The position numbers were made by a program, and so were the translations under genes. From contig NZ_JALKIM010000025.1 of the NCBI RefSeq assembly GCF_023050945.1, positions 1 to 47,712 of the forward strand: DNA of 47,712 nucleotides, given 5' to 3'. The notes under the pieces were generated by a model. The model did not search any database. It had not been told where the DNA came from and saw only the letters and a program-made list of their open reading frames with translations. The first letter of the stretch is position 1. Each line of letters starts with the position of its first letter. Shown piece by piece: positions 25,733 through 38,600 of this stretch. Origin of the DNA: Anaerobiospirillum sp. NML120448. GTDB lineage: Bacteria > Pseudomonadota > Gammaproteobacteria > Enterobacterales > Succinivibrionaceae.

Positions 25733-28700
25733 ATGGGTGAGTTTGACCTTAGCATTGTTAAGAATCCAAGAATTTACGAGCAAAATCGTTTAGCTGCTCA
25801 TAGTGATCATGAGGCTTATAGTAATTATCGTGAGTTATGTGATGGCTCTGATAATTCCTTACGTAAGAGCCTTAATGGTATTTGGTTCTTCCATTATGCC
25901 AAGAACTTTGGTCAAATGCCTCAAGGCTTTGAGCGTGATGACTTTGATGTGTCAGGATGGAGCTCCATTCGTGTACCAGGTCATTTTGAGACTCAAGGTC
26001 ATGGCAAGCCTCACTATACTAATGTTTGCTATCCATGGGATGGTCGTGAAAAGGTAGTTCCAGGTGAGATCCCAACTCGTTTTAATGCTGTTGGTTCTTA
26101 TGTAACTTTCTTTGAGACCTCATGGGATTGGCAAAACTGCTTTATTTGCTTTGATGGTGTAGATTCAGCTTATGCTGTATTCTTAAACGGTCATTATGTA
26201 GGTTATGCCACTGGCTCCTTTACCCCATCAGACTTTGACCTCACACCATATTTACGTCGTGGTCAAAACCGTTTAGCAGTACGTGTCTTTAAGTACAGCT
26301 CTGGTTCTCATTTAGAAGATCAAGATTTCTGGCGCTTATCTGGTATTTTCCGTGGTGTACATCTTTATACCAAGCCAGCTATCCACTTAGAAGATATTTT
26401 TGTAAAGGCCACTTTAGATGATAGCTATCAAAAGCCATTATTATCTGGTCACTTAAAGTTATCTGCACCTGGTGCTGTTCAGCTTTATTTACTCGATAAG
26501 GAAGGTAAGGTAGCTAGCAACTACTTTGTAGTAGGCGATAATAACGAGTGTGATTTTACTTTAGATGTTAGCGCCTTAGACATCAAGCCATGGTCTGCTG
26601 AGCATCCAAACTTATATAAGTTAATCTGCCAAGTAGTTCCTGTTGAGACTGCTCAAAAGGTTAATGCCTCTTGCCAAGGTAGTGATGATCAAATCGACTT
26701 TAATACTGTTGTTGGTGCCTTAGACGAATTTTCTTTAGAGGCGGTAGCTTTATCTGTAGGCTTCCGTCGTTTTGAAATGATTGATGGCATTATGCACATT
26801 AACGGCAAACGTATTGTCTTTAATGGTGTTAACCGTCATGAATTTAGCCCAATGGGTGGTCGTACCGTGCCTGAGAGCGAGATCTATGAGGACTTGCTCA
26901 CCATGAAGCGTAACAATATCAACGCTGTACGTACCTCTCACTATCCAAACTCTTCTATTTTCTATAAGTTCTGTGATGAGTTGGGCTTGTATGTAATTGA
27001 TGAGACCAATTTAGAGACTCACGGTACCTGGCAAGTATTAGGCGCTATCCGTCACGATGAGCATACCTTACCTGATGACCATGAAGAGTGGCGTGATGCA
27101 GTACTAGCACGTGGTCAGGCTATGCTAGAGCGTGATAAGAACCATGCCTGTATTTTAATTTGGTCTTGCGGTAACGAGTCTTTTGGCGGTAAGACTATTT
27201 TTGATCTTTCCAATTACTTCCGTGAGCGTGATCCATCCCGTTTAGTTCACTACGAGAGCATTTTCCATGATCGCCGTTTCAATGGCACCTCTGACATGGA
27301 AAGCCAAATGTACACCACTTTGGCCAATGTTAAGAAGTTCTTAGCAGAAAACCCACAAAAGCCATTTATCCTTTGTGAGTACACCCATGCTATGGGTCAA
27401 TCTTGCGGCGGCATGAAGCTTTATACTGATTTAGCAAAGACTGATCCTCGTTATCAAGGCGGCTTTATCTGGGATTACAAAGATCAAGCTTTCTTAGTAC
27501 AAAATCAAGACGGCGTAGAGTACTTTGCTTATGGTGGTGACTTTGATGATCACCCAACAGAGTTTAATTTCTCTGGCAATGGTATTACCTATGCTGATGG
27601 TTCAGAAACCTCTAAGATGGCTGAGGTTAAGTTCAACTACCAGAACTTTGTCTTAGAGCCAAGCAAAGAGAGCATTAAGATCACTAATTACTCATTATTT
27701 ACCAATGCTGATGAGTACGTATTACGTGTTTCCTTATTGTTAAATGGTACAGAAGTTCGCTACTACAATGACATTGTTTCTGTAGAGCCTGGAAAGAGCG
27801 CTCAGATTCCTGTTAACTTAGAGCTATTAGATGAAAGCTTGTTAAGCGGTGAGTTTGATAAGAGTGCTGAGTATGTAATTAATGCCAGCTTAATCTTAAA
27901 AGAAAGCACTCCTTGGGCATTAAGCGGTCACGTTGTAGCTTATGGTGAAAATATTATTTATAGCCCTGAGCAATACATCAATTTAGGCCAGAAGGATCAT
28001 AATTTAGAGCTCTTAGACACTGGCTTTAATTACGGTGTAGTAGGTGATAACTTCAGAGTGCTCTTCTCCGTAGGTGCTGGTGGTTTAGTAAGTTACCAAG
28101 TAAATGGTATTGAGTACTTATCTGGCATGCCAAAAGCCAACTTCTGGAGAGCTCCAACTGATAACGATCGTGGCAATAAGATGCCATTTAGAGATGCTGT
28201 CTGGCGTAGCGCAGGCTTATTCTCTAAGTGCGTAAGCCATAAAGCAGAGTCTTTAAGCGATTGCGTAAAAGTTTGCTTTAAGATGCAGCTTGCCACCTTA
28301 CCAATTGAGGCTTATGTTGATCTTTGCTATAGCGTTTATGCTACTGGTCAAATTCGTCTTGATGTTGATTATAAGAAAGCAGAAGGCTTACCTGAGATCC
28401 CTGAGTTTGGTGTTTTAATGCCAATTAAGGCTCAATTTAACCAATTAGATTTTTATGGTCGTGGTGCTCAGGCTAACTACACTGATCGTAAGGAAGGCTA
28501 TCCTCTAGGCTATTACACCTCTGATGTAGCAGATGAGTTTGAGCTTTATTTACGTCCTCAAGAGTGTGGTAACCACTGCGATACTCGTTACTTTATTGTT
28601 CGTGATAGCAAGAGCGATCACGGTATGATTGTAACTTGTGTCAATGAGCCATTTAACTTCTCTGCGCTACCATGGACTCCAAGCCAAATTGAAGAGGCCT

Positions 28701-28861
28701 TACACCCATTTGAGTTACCAGATGTTAACCACACTATCTTAAAGATTAACTCTAAGATGATGGGCGTTGGTGGTGATGATAGCTGGGGTTCTCCAGTCTT
28801 AGATCAATACCGTATTGAGAACCAAGATTGCCACTTAAGCTTTGTTTTCCAAGGCTTCTAA
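25733..28861 (+). CDS. lacZ: GH2 beta-galactosidase (LacZ type)
   Basis: A 1042-residue cytoplasmic enzyme of glycoside hydrolase family 2 that cleaves terminal beta-galactose, for example from lactose. E. coli LacZ has 1024 residues. All five domains are present: jelly-roll sugar-binding domain (about 50-220), immunoglobulin-like domain, TIM barrel (about 350-630), second Ig-like domain and the large C-terminal sandwich (NFWRAPTDNDRGNKM near residue 804). The acid/base is Glu482 in WSCGNESFGG. The nucleophile is Glu549 in ILCEYTHAMGQS. The N-terminus has no signal peptide. No lactose permease or lacI-type gene adjoins it. It stands alone between a long leader and a strong terminator. Confidence 0.95.
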   Translation: MGEFDLSIVKNPRIYEQNRLAAHSDHEAYSNYRELCDGSDNSLRKSLNGIWFFHYAKNFGQMPQGFERDDFDVSGWSSIRVPGHFETQGHGKPHYTNVCYPWDGREKVVPGEIPTRFNAVGSYVTFFETSWDWQNCFICFDGVDSAYAVFLNGHYVGYATGSFTPSDFDLTPYLRRGQNRLAVRVFKYSSGSHLEDQDFWRLSGIFRGVHLYTKPAIHLEDIFVKATLDDSYQKPLLSGHLKLSAPGAVQLYLLDKEGKVASNYFVVGDNNECDFTLDVSALDIKPWSAEHPNLYKLICQVVPVETAQKVNASCQGSDDQIDFNTVVGALDEFSLEAVALSVGFRRFEMIDGIMHINGKRIVFNGVNRHEFSPMGGRTVPESEIYEDLLTMKRNNINAVRTSHYPNSSIFYKFCDELGLYVIDETNLETHGTWQVLGAIRHDEHTLPDDHEEWRDAVLARGQAMLERDKNHACILIWSCGNESFGGKTIFDLSNYFRERDPSRLVHYESIFHDRRFNGTSDMESQMYTTLANVKKFLAENPQKPFILCEYTHAMGQSCGGMKLYTDLAKTDPRYQGGFIWDYKDQAFLVQNQDGVEYFAYGGDFDDHPTEFNFSGNGITYADGSETSKMAEVKFNYQNFVLEPSKESIKITNYSLFTNADEYVLRVSLLLNGTEVRYYNDIVSVEPGKSAQIPVNLELLDESLLSGEFDKSAEYVINASLILKESTPWALSGHVVAYGENIIYSPEQYINLGQKDHNLELLDTGFNYGVVGDNFRVLFSVGAGGLVSYQVNGIEYLSGMPKANFWRAPTDNDRGNKMPFRDAVWRSAGLFSKCVSHKAESLSDCVKVCFKMQLATLPIEAYVDLCYSVYATGQIRLDVDYKKAEGLPEIPEFGVLMPIKAQFNQLDFYGRGAQANYTDRKEGYPLGYYTSDVADEFELYLRPQECGNHCDTRYFIVRDSKSDHGMIVTCVNEPFNFSALPWTPSQIEEALHPFELPDVNHTILKINSKMMGVGGDDSWGSPVLDQYRIENQDCHLSFVFQGF

Positions 28862-28905
28862 GTCAAAAACACTAAATTTCAGCTAAATTTATTTTAGCTC
28901 CTACT

Positions 28906-28942
28906 AAAAAAGGCGAGTTTCTATTTAGAACCTCGCCTTTTT
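28906..28942 (+). terminator. terminator after lacZ
   Basis: AAAAAAGGCGAG and CTCGCCTTTTT form a perfect stem ending in a T run. Confidence 0.9.
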
Positions 28943-28949
28943 GCCTTTG

Positions 28950-28990
28950 TAGGCTCAAGCCAAGCCCAAGGCCAAGCCATAGGCCTTGGG
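28950..28990. repeat. short GGCCAAG / CCTTGGG repeat patch
   Basis: CAAGCCAAGCCCAAGGCC is followed by AAGCC and AGGCCTTGGG. Its parts are self-complementary. It is a small member of the intergenic repeat family. Confidence 0.6.
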
Positions 28991-29020
28991 TAGAAAATAA
29001 GTGTAAAACAAAATATATAG

Positions 29021-29087
29021 CATAATCACCATGTCGCTAACAGGTGTACCCATAGTGGAGTCATCCAAACCAACAGAGGTGATTATG
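29021..29087 (+). repeat. 10-bp inverted repeat that covers the start codon of the broken gene
   Basis: CATAATCACC (29021-29030) and GGTGATTATG (29078-29087) are perfect complements separated by 47 bases. The right arm includes most of the GAGGTG ribosome site and the ATG at 29085. In RNA transcribed from outside, this stem would hide the start signal. This layout is known from some insertion sequences. Confidence 0.55.
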
Positions 29088-29522
29088 ACACGATTAGAAC
29101 TTTCAAAAGCACGAGCTGCTCTCTGGGTTAATATTTCTCGTTGCTATCAAGCAAGCGGTAAGACCTTAAACGAGTACTTCAAACTCTGCCTTGAAAAAGA
29201 CATCAAGGAATATGACACTGCTGGAGTTTACAGCAAGAGACCTTCATTTCTCTCTATTACAAGATGGGTTTAAGAGCAGCCTGTCTTATCTAACAATTCA
29301 CCCCTTGTCTCTGAACCAAAGACTAATGCTGTATCTGATAGCAACTCTATCAGCACTGAACTTTCAGAAAAGGAAGTTGTTTTAAGCAACTTACCATCCG
29401 AGTCTGGTGAAACTGAGCATGGTGAGACTAAGCCTTTGGGTCTTGACTGCTGCATTAAAACCGCTTTGGTTGTGGCTATATCGTTGTTTCACAGTCAAAA
29501 TCAGCTGTTAGGCATTTGGTAG
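29085..29522 (+). pseudogene. broken gene resembling a small transposon accessory (IS66 TnpA-like) protein
   Basis: A single frame of 145 codons runs from the ATG at 29085 (GAGGTG just upstream) to TAG at 29520-29522. It is cut by one TAA at 29271-29273 (codon 63). Composition stays coding-like after the stop: EQPVLSNNSPLVSEPKT continues in the same frame. The first part (LWVNISRCYQASGKTLNEYF) recalls the small helix-turn-helix accessory proteins of IS66-type elements, but this is a weak resemblance. No transposase follows. Downstream, AT-rich sequence leads to the giant gene. It may be a decayed insertion-sequence remnant; a functional 62-residue product is less likely. Confidence 0.5.
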
Positions 29523-29659
29523 GTTAGCTAAAAGCTCAATTGTTTATCTTATTCAATGTCATTAAATTGCTATAATGGCTTGTAGTTTTTCTCTTGTTTT
29601 TATTGGATATTGTCAGCTCTTAGAGCCGCCAAGCTTGTAATAATGGGATAGGTATAGTA

Positions 29660-32600
29660 GTGAACTCTTCATCCTCCTCTTCTAAAAACTCTAATCTCAA
29701 ATCCCAATCATCAGATTTAGATGAAAATATGGCTTTGTTAGAAGAGCTTGAGGCTGCTTTATCTGACAGTGCATCTTCAAGCCAAGAAAGCAAAGCTGTT
29801 AATGCTGTTAACCAAGATGCAGTAGGGGATACAGACTCTAAGGTAAAGCAGCCAAGAAAGACTAATGCTAAGTCAAAGAGCACTACAACCAGTACTCTTA
29901 AAGATAGTGCTAGTGATGGCTATAGTGGTAGCAAAGATGATGTCTATGCAGCTGTCTATGAAGATGCTGGCTCTAATGTGGGCTTAGAGTCCGACACTGG
30001 TAAAGCCTCTGATGCTGATGCAGACGCATCAGCTGGTGCATCCTCTGGTGTAGATGGAGCTGCTAGGACTATGACTAGGGATAAGGCTAGAGTTAGGGCT
30101 CGTGTTAGCAAGAATAAGAGTAAGACTGGAGCCTCTGATGTAGGGGCTGTAGGTCGTGATGGGGGTGGCGCTGGCGCTTGGGATGGCGCACGTGCGAGCG
30201 CTAGTGCGCATGCAGGGGCGGGCGTTAGTGATGATGCTGTTGCGGTGGAGATGGGTGCAGAGCTTAAAGATGAGCAATCTGATAATAGTCATGAGGTGCT
30301 CTTTGGCTCTTTATCTCGCTCAGGCATTGGTATTTCTAAAGCTTTATTGCAAGGTAGTAGATTACAGTCACTAAAGAAAAATGTAACTACAAGTGATAAC
30401 CCATTTTTAAATGTTGATCCACGTAGCTTACTGGCTGACAAAATAACCCATATCTCAGGTAAAACCTTAGATTTAGGCGCTTTAATTCATGATTTAAAGG
30501 AATTAGATCCTGATATTGTCAAAGCAGCCAATCAAGAGGGATTAAGTGGCTTTGCAGGAGCTGCTAATGACTTATTACTTTTTCGTAAGCTTGAGGAGTT
30601 AGGTGCTAATCAATTTTGTAATTTAACTATTAGTCAGATCCGCTCTTTAATTAAGAAAAGCATTCCTAAGCTTAGTGATAAGGTAATTTTAGAGTGCTAT
30701 CAGTGCTTTAAATCTTGTATTAAAAATGGTGAGTTAGAGCGCAAGGTACAGTATTTAGCTGATAAATACCAAGTTACTATTCCTCATCAAAGCATTGAGG
30801 CCTTTTTATTTACTGACGATAGTGACTATCAAGGTAGCGAGGGCTTAATTGCCATTCGTAAGCTGGTAGTAGAGACTTATTGTAATTATGAAGATGAGAT
30901 CTTAAAGCTAGTTAAGATCTTTGATATTAAAAATACCCAATTTTCTAAAGCCTTTGATGAGGTTACTTTCTACCAATATCTAATTGCTAGAAAGTCAGGT
31001 AAAGAGCATGATTTTAGAGTATATGAAGCTTTAGTAAAGCTTAAGAATCATATTGAGCTTTTTATCTTAATGAGAGGCGGCTTCATTAAAACTCAAGACT
31101 TTGCTATTTTCTCTGATAGTGAGTTAGTGAGTGATATTTATGATGATGACAGTATTTTCCAGCAGCACAGCTATCACTCTGCTAAGGAGCTGGTGCAATT
31201 AGAGCCTTGTGGCATGCACTTTTGCTATTTAGAGTCAGTGCTTAATCTTATTGTCTCTACTGATAGTGCTCGTGATTTGTTGTTAAACTTTATTAAAAAG
31301 TTTGGACAAATCTATATTAACAAGGCCTGCTCTAAGTTCTTCAATCCAACTATGGGTTTTGAATTTGATTTTGTGCCTTGCTTACTTAGCTATGTACAGG
31401 GTCTGTATGCCTGTCAGATTGGCTCTAATGCTTTTTATGAGGCCTCCCATAAGGTAGACGATTTAGAGGAAGCTCCTTTATTTTTCTATGAGCTCTTTTT
31501 AAACAATGAGAATACAGCCAATACTCCTGAGTACCAAATTGCCCTTAATAAGTTTAAAGAGGTAATGCCTGAGCACATCTCCAGTCACCAATTTACTGAT
31601 GAGATGAAGGAGTGGGCAACCCATATTTATCACCAAGAATCTATTTATCGAGCCACCAAGGCTATGATTGGCTCTATTGTTACTTGCGGTCATCCGATCT
31701 CAAAAGACGAAAACTACTTAAATGAGCAAGTCGCATTTGAGATGATGGCCTTTTATAGTAAGTATTTAATTAATTTAGAGCGTAAAAAGCTTTATGCCCA
31801 GTTTGAGCAAGAAAAACATGATGGTGCTCAAGGCAGTGCCGAGCCAGAGGGCAACAGTGCTGATACTGGTGCGGGCGCTGGCGCTGCTGGTGCTGCAAGC
31901 GCTATGCAAGGCAGCAGCGATGGTGGGCATGATAGTGCTAGCGAGCATGGCCTTGGCCCAGGTCATGGTCATGGCCATGAGCATGAGCATGACCAGGGGC
32001 AGGAGCAGAGTCCAAGCAATAGCTCTAATGAGGAGTATGATAGCGAGTTTTGGTTATTGGGTGACAATGGCTTTGTGCCTTTGATTCCAGGTATGCCTGC
32101 GCTTAGTGCTTTTTTAATTGGCCGTGCCTTTACTTATGGCGAGCTGATGAGGGAGCAAAATAATACTTGGGGCTTTAGTGCTTTAACTTATTCCGATTAT
32201 TCAGGTAATTATTTAGCCTCAACTTATTTGGCCCATTATTACCAAGCTTTATTTGACTCTAAGCTCAATGCGCAGGGCCAGCTCTTCTTCTTATATCATA
32301 TGAGAGCTATTTTGGCTTTCCACTTGGGTATGACTAGTATTGAAGTACCATACTCTAGTCTTAAGCTTTACCATAACTATGATTTCCATATTTCTCATAA
32401 AGATATTGAGCTCTACTTTAATGCTTTAAAGGAGCAGGATGACTCCTGGACACGTTTATTTAAGAAGAATCCTACCTTAACTCATAATAGTCGTTTTGAG
32501 GGCCGTCAGCCGCTCTTAAGTACTGTTTTTGGCACTATTGTAGGTAATAGTTTAATTTATCTGTGCGATTTAATTGAACAAAATCCTAAGTTTGGAGATT

Positions 32601-35600
32601 TTTACCACAATAGCTTACTCTTGCTCATTAATTTATTAGAGCGCTGCTTAAAGGCTGAATATAATCCTGTTGGCTGTTTTGCTATTTATCGTTTGTTAAA
32701 GGCTAATTTAACTGGTACTACCTATGGTTTGCAGGAGAGTTGCTTTGAAAAGTATTTTCCTCACTCTAGTGCTAGTGCCTTGTTATTCCATCAGCTGTTT
32801 CCTAATAGCGTTAAAAGTTCCAATTTTGATGATTTAATTGGTCAGGATTTTAACTCTGATGACATTGGTAATATGTTCTTACAGGTGGGTATGCTCTCTA
32901 GCGCCCACCGAGAGCAGGGTTATAATCTGTTAAATCATCATTTAAGCTCCTATAAGGGTAATTTTGCACCTTTAACAGAGCCTTACTTAGACGAGCTTTA
33001 TCGTACTAGTGCTGGTCTTGGTAATGGCAATTCTTTATCGTACTTATCCGAAAGTGCCCATTGCTTAAATCAAGAGGAAGATAGCGAGTTATATGCCCTT
33101 ATGGGAGCTCGCATTCAAGCTGGTCATTTATACAAAAAGCTCAGCCATTACTTTATTAAAAATGACATGAAAACAGAGCGTCGTCGCCTGGCGCATCAAA
33201 TGTTTTTCATGCATCGCCCTTATGGTTTTTACGATTCATATTTAGTGCTAAAAGATAGAAAAGATAGAGTTAATGAGGCTCATACCTTCCTATTCTATGC
33301 AGCCTGCATGAGCGTACCAGAGGCTATTAGTGATTTAGAGGCCTTAGAGCAAGATCATTTATTTGAGCCTTTGCCTTTTGTGGTCTATCTTAAATACTTA
33401 GAGCAACTAGCTAAGACTAAGGTAGAGGCCTTGCTGACTTTAAGATTGTTATCTCAAAGTGGCGGTATTTTACCTGTTAATTCCTTCTACTTTATGAAGT
33501 TTTTGGAGCATAACCATGCTTTCTTTAGCAATTCTATGCTCAAAAAGGCCTTGCTTGATTCTGGACAAATTGATTTAGCTCTAGGAGGTGAGCTCTACTC
33601 CTTACAAAGTTCATCTTGTTCTGAGCTATTTAAAGATGAGCAAGAGTATTTACGTTTAAATAGCTATGATATGGAAGGCAACTTTGCTACCTATCATCAG
33701 TTGTTTGAGCGTGATTTTAATGTTGAGCATTTTAATGCCCATAATATTGGTGACACTGTAGTACAAGAAACAGTAACCAAAATGTTTGATAGCCTCGTAG
33801 CTGGTAAAACCCAGCTTGAGCGTGCCATTTTCTTAAACTGGCGTATGGCTGATAACTTCCCTAGTTATTTACAAGAGAAGGCCGAGGCTTTATCAATTAG
33901 TGTCGAGTCGGACAAAGATTTTGCAACCATCGATTCAGTAATGGCTGCTTATCGTGGAGCTTTAGATACCTATCCTTTATCGCTAAATATTTCCTTATGT
34001 ACAGGCAAAAAGGATGCGCATATTTTAGATAGTAACAAGTCTATTGAAAGTGTAGTCAATAGCTTGGTTAAATCTGAGATTATTGGTAGCACTTTAGAGA
34101 CCATGTATGCTTTTGCTTTAAATGCCTTACGTGGTCGTGGCCGTCCAAGTCCTCAGCACTTTTTAAATTTCTGTCGCTATTTGGCCAATACTGGCGATGC
34201 CTCAGCCATGCGCTATAGCCATATCTGTATGGATCCTTTAAATGTAGTGCCATATGGACAGACCTTTAATGAACATGTTGTTGAGGCCTATGAAAAGGAT
34301 GTGGCTAATTGGTCTAAGTATTTTGCTAAGAAGAGTTTTGATGGCCAACTTTTAGATCATATTGTTGAGTCAGCTACTGCTCGTAAAGAGCGTGACATTA
34401 TTTTAAAAGCCTTAGATCAAAGCGGTTTAAATAATGGCTCTGCCTTAGCTGTGGGCGATGATAATACTCAAGGCTACGGTAGTGACCTTAATAGCATTAT
34501 TTATAGTGATGTTAATCGTGATTATTTAAAGCTTTCAGTAGATAGCTACCAAGAGTTAATTAAATATTATCAAAGACAAGAAACTCAAATTAACAACCTG
34601 ATTGCTCAAGACTGTCAGGATGATGCTAATGTTTTTGTTGGAAATTACATTAAACAATTGCATAAGCTCAATGAGGACTATTGGTTGCAGCAAAGTAAAG
34701 AGCAAACAGCAAACTTTGCTAATAATGAGGACGAAGGACTGTCGCTAGAGGTTTTTGGCCCTACAGCTACCTTTATTTTGCAATCTAATCGCTTTTCGCC
34801 AACCCAGCTCGTTGATTTAATTGAGCCTACCTTAGGCCCTAATCAAAAGATTAAGCTCTCAGCAGAGGTTAAAGGTAAACTTTATATCAAGTCATTTTTA
34901 GACTTTGTTTACTTTATGAAGATTAGAGGCTGGAATATTGTACAAAGTCTTGTATGTAGTCGTAATGGCTGGCAGCTCAATCGCAAAGCTAATGGCCCAG
35001 AGCGCTCTTTTGCTTCTTTATTAGCTAAAGATATGCTCACTGGTGCTCCAGGTGCTAAGGAGCGCTTTTTATACTATGTACAAAGCCATGGCTTTAAGTA
35101 CCACTTAAATAGTGCCTATTTTAAAGAGAATGATAGTAGTCAAACGGCACGTAACTTTGTAACTGACGTTTTACAAATAGACTTAAAGTCTCCTAAATTT
35201 GAAGAGTTTTCACAATCGATGGACTCTGAGGGCTTCCCTGAGTTTAAAGCTCTCTTGCTTGAGGAGACTAATGGCTATATAGCTAGCAGACCACGTCTAA
35301 GTATCGATGGCTTTGAATACAATACTCAAAGTGGTTATAGCTCTTTAGTGGATGATTTGGCCCCTGATTTAGTCCTCAATGAAAGTGAGGCTATTAAGGC
35401 ACGTGATGAGCTTAAGTTAATTGCCGCTACTTTAAATGATTTGGCAACGCAAGATTGTGCCTCTAAGAGTCATTATTTTACTTGTGCCGATCGCCTAATG
35501 GATCAAAATTATGGCTCTAGCTCTATTGTTACTAGAGCTATGATTGAGCGTATCGTAGGTATAGAAAATATTGAACGCTTAAATAACAATGATAAGCCAT

Positions 35601-38600
35601 ATTTAAGCTATACCTTTTACTCAGATAAGAGCATTGGCGCACACGATATGCTTAAGATGTTAGGAGTAAGCTGCTCTATCTTGCCATATCGCCTCATGAG
35701 CGGCATTGATCCTAAATCTCGCCATTTAATCCTTAAAAATTCCTTGCAGTTAGGCTCTGAGGCTGTAGATTTAAATACTTCGCAACTTTACGGTATTGAT
35801 AAAGATACTTCTATTAGCCGTTGGCATATGAGTAAAGAGCAGTTACTTTGCCATAACGCTAATGACACCTCTTTTGATCATGCTAAGCTGCACGATAGCT
35901 TGTACTCAAGTTACTCTAATGCCCTTTATCAAGAAGATAGATTATGCGTAAGCCTAGCTATGCTTTATGATCAAGGACAAGGGCAAAATAATAAAGCTAT
36001 TAAAGAAACAGCAAATGCAAATCAAGTGGCAGCTGATAGTGGTGCATATGAGCCTGCCACTAAGAGCTCCAATAGCCAGATGTCTCATGGTTCCCATGCT
36101 GCATTTAAGCGTCAGCAGGCCAAATCACAGGCTTGGTCTAATGATATTTCTTTTAATGCCCATGAGCGCTTAGAGCAAGTGCTATCTGAGGACGTGGGGC
36201 TGCAAAGCGATGATATTGCCGATGAGTTAGCCAAATATGTAGAGGCATCTACTGCCAATGTCGCTTTTGCTAATTACGATGGCGCAAATGGTACAAGCGC
36301 CAGCGCACGCACTGGCGCACGCACAGGCGTAAGCGCCAGCACCAGAGTAGGCTCTACCTCCAGCGCTATTAATAGCGCTAGAGCAAGTGATAGTGCTAGC
36401 GTCAGCGAGCATCTGGATGGCATTCATGCGCTGGTTAATGATAGAGAAATCTTGGAGCATGATAGGGAGTCGAGCCTAGATGGGCAGGGTGTGGATGCTC
36501 GTCAAAGAGTGGCTAATAGTAAGCTTTCTAGTGAGGAGAAAAAGCTCTTAGAGTGTATTTTATCTCACAAGGAATATCATGGCTCTTTATTGTCCCGTCG
36601 CTATGCTGTGCATGCTAAGCAGGTATTAGAGCAAGCTCATATTGTTAATGAAAAATACTCAAGCCAAGCTGCCATGCTCGTAAGAGATAGCAAAGATCAA
36701 GATGGTATGTTGATAGCTGAGCGCATTAAAAATTCTAAGGGCCAGACCTATCAAGAGCGTGCTTGGGATCTCTTATCTAATCAAAATGAAGGGGATGGCA
36801 AGGCCCGTGCCCCATACAGTGACGAGGTAACCTCAGAGCGTAGTCTTGACGAGAGTATGATTTATGATCGTCTTAAGACTTTCTTGGGTAGTAATTTAAG
36901 CTTTGGTTACGATAGTAAAGACCTGGATAAGGTTACTGGCCTTGCTGATACTCAAGATAATAGTAAAGATAGTGATCTCAATGAAGCTCAGCGTCGCCTC
37001 CATCAGGCTATCAAGGATCCTTCTTCCTTGCTAGGTATGATTTTCTCACGGGTGTGGGAATTTGATGAGAGCAAAGAGGAGCAATATACCCGTCCTCATA
37101 TGTTTTATGAGGATGAAAACCCGCTACATGTCTATATTTACCTCTTGCTTAACATTATTAATGCTCATGAAAACTATGAAGTGCGCTTAGTAAATGAGGA
37201 AGGCTATTTAGATGCTCTTTATAGTCAGGGCTATTTTTATGGCTGTAGTGATTTGATTGACTGTGCCTTTAAGCACACTGTTTATGAGTCTTACCGCTAT
37301 CGTTTTGAACGTGAATTAGTTTCCAAAGAGGTTAGTGCCAGCATTTCTAACCTAGCAGGGTCTATTTTAGAGCGTATCCTAAGTCAAAATGATTTAGCGA
37401 TATTTTATAAAGCCGATCTTAATGAGGTAAATAGCCAAACTCAAAAAATAGCTGAGCATTTTAAAATGCCTAAGACTACTCCTAAGCGCTATTTACTTGA
37501 GGCTTTAATTAACTATTCAGACGAGCAGGTAACTAAGAGAAGCCGCTATTATAAAGCACTTATTAGCGCCAATACTGACCAGCTAGAGGCTCATAATTAT
37601 GAGGTTATGCTTGATGATAGCTTGCAGCACCAGGCTTTTTATGACTTGTTTAATTGCCAAGCTATGCTCTCTTGTGCGCCTAATGTCATGCATTGGCTTT
37701 ACCAGCATAATTTTAAAGGTATGGATATAGGTACTATTGATCCTAATGCCTTTATTTGGTCACAAGAAAGCTCCTATACCAAAGAATTAGCTAAGAGCAT
37801 TCAAGGGGATAACCATATTAATACTTGCTCAGAGCAAGTACAAATAGCTACTGGTCTGTTAGTAGATAGTCCTGAGCTTGGCTATCAAAATGTTAAATTG
37901 GCTAAGTTCCACAGTACTCTTACTAAAGAACAAGATTGTCGCCGTTTAAGCTATATCGAAAAAACTCATGGTATAGGGGTTAATTACGAGCATTTAGATA
38001 AAGCACAGCATAATCAGTTAGATGCTTTAACCTTGAAGTTTATTAGGATGCAAGATGTCTTACAGGTGGCTATTAGCTCTCAACATCATGAGGTAATGCC
38101 TTTTGCTCCTGAATACATTTATGCAGGTTTAATTATTGGCGATGATCGTCCTTGGTCAGGCAAGAACGAAGAACAAAGTAATCACTTGGCAAAGCAATGT
38201 AGCTTGCTTTATGGCTATGATCCTATTAGAGGTACTACCTTGGGCTCTTATCGTGCCTCAGTAGCCTTTGATGAGGAAGATAGGGCATTTTATGAGCAAT
38301 ATTTTGCTGATAATCCTTTAGAGAGTAAAACTAGCGACAAAGATTTGGTTGATAAGCTAATTTTTGCAGGTCGCCATAAAGATGCTTTTGCTATTCACAA
38401 TTTGCTCTTAGATCAATTAGAAAGTGAACAGTCGCCAACTGATTTCAATCATATTGGTGAGCTTGATGAGCGTTTGGCTGCCTACGAGTATGCACAAATC
38501 TTAGGGCTTAAGTACTTTGTTTACGATGCGGATAATTACTCAGATATTATGAGTAATGTCATTATTAGTAATGTTTGTCCGCCTAAGGACATTCCTCTTG

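Noticed and set aside
31794-32084. Alternative plus-strand frame inside the giant gene (about 96 codons, Met/Ala-rich)
   Set aside because: It is the shifted reading of the His/Gly island and has no ribosome site.
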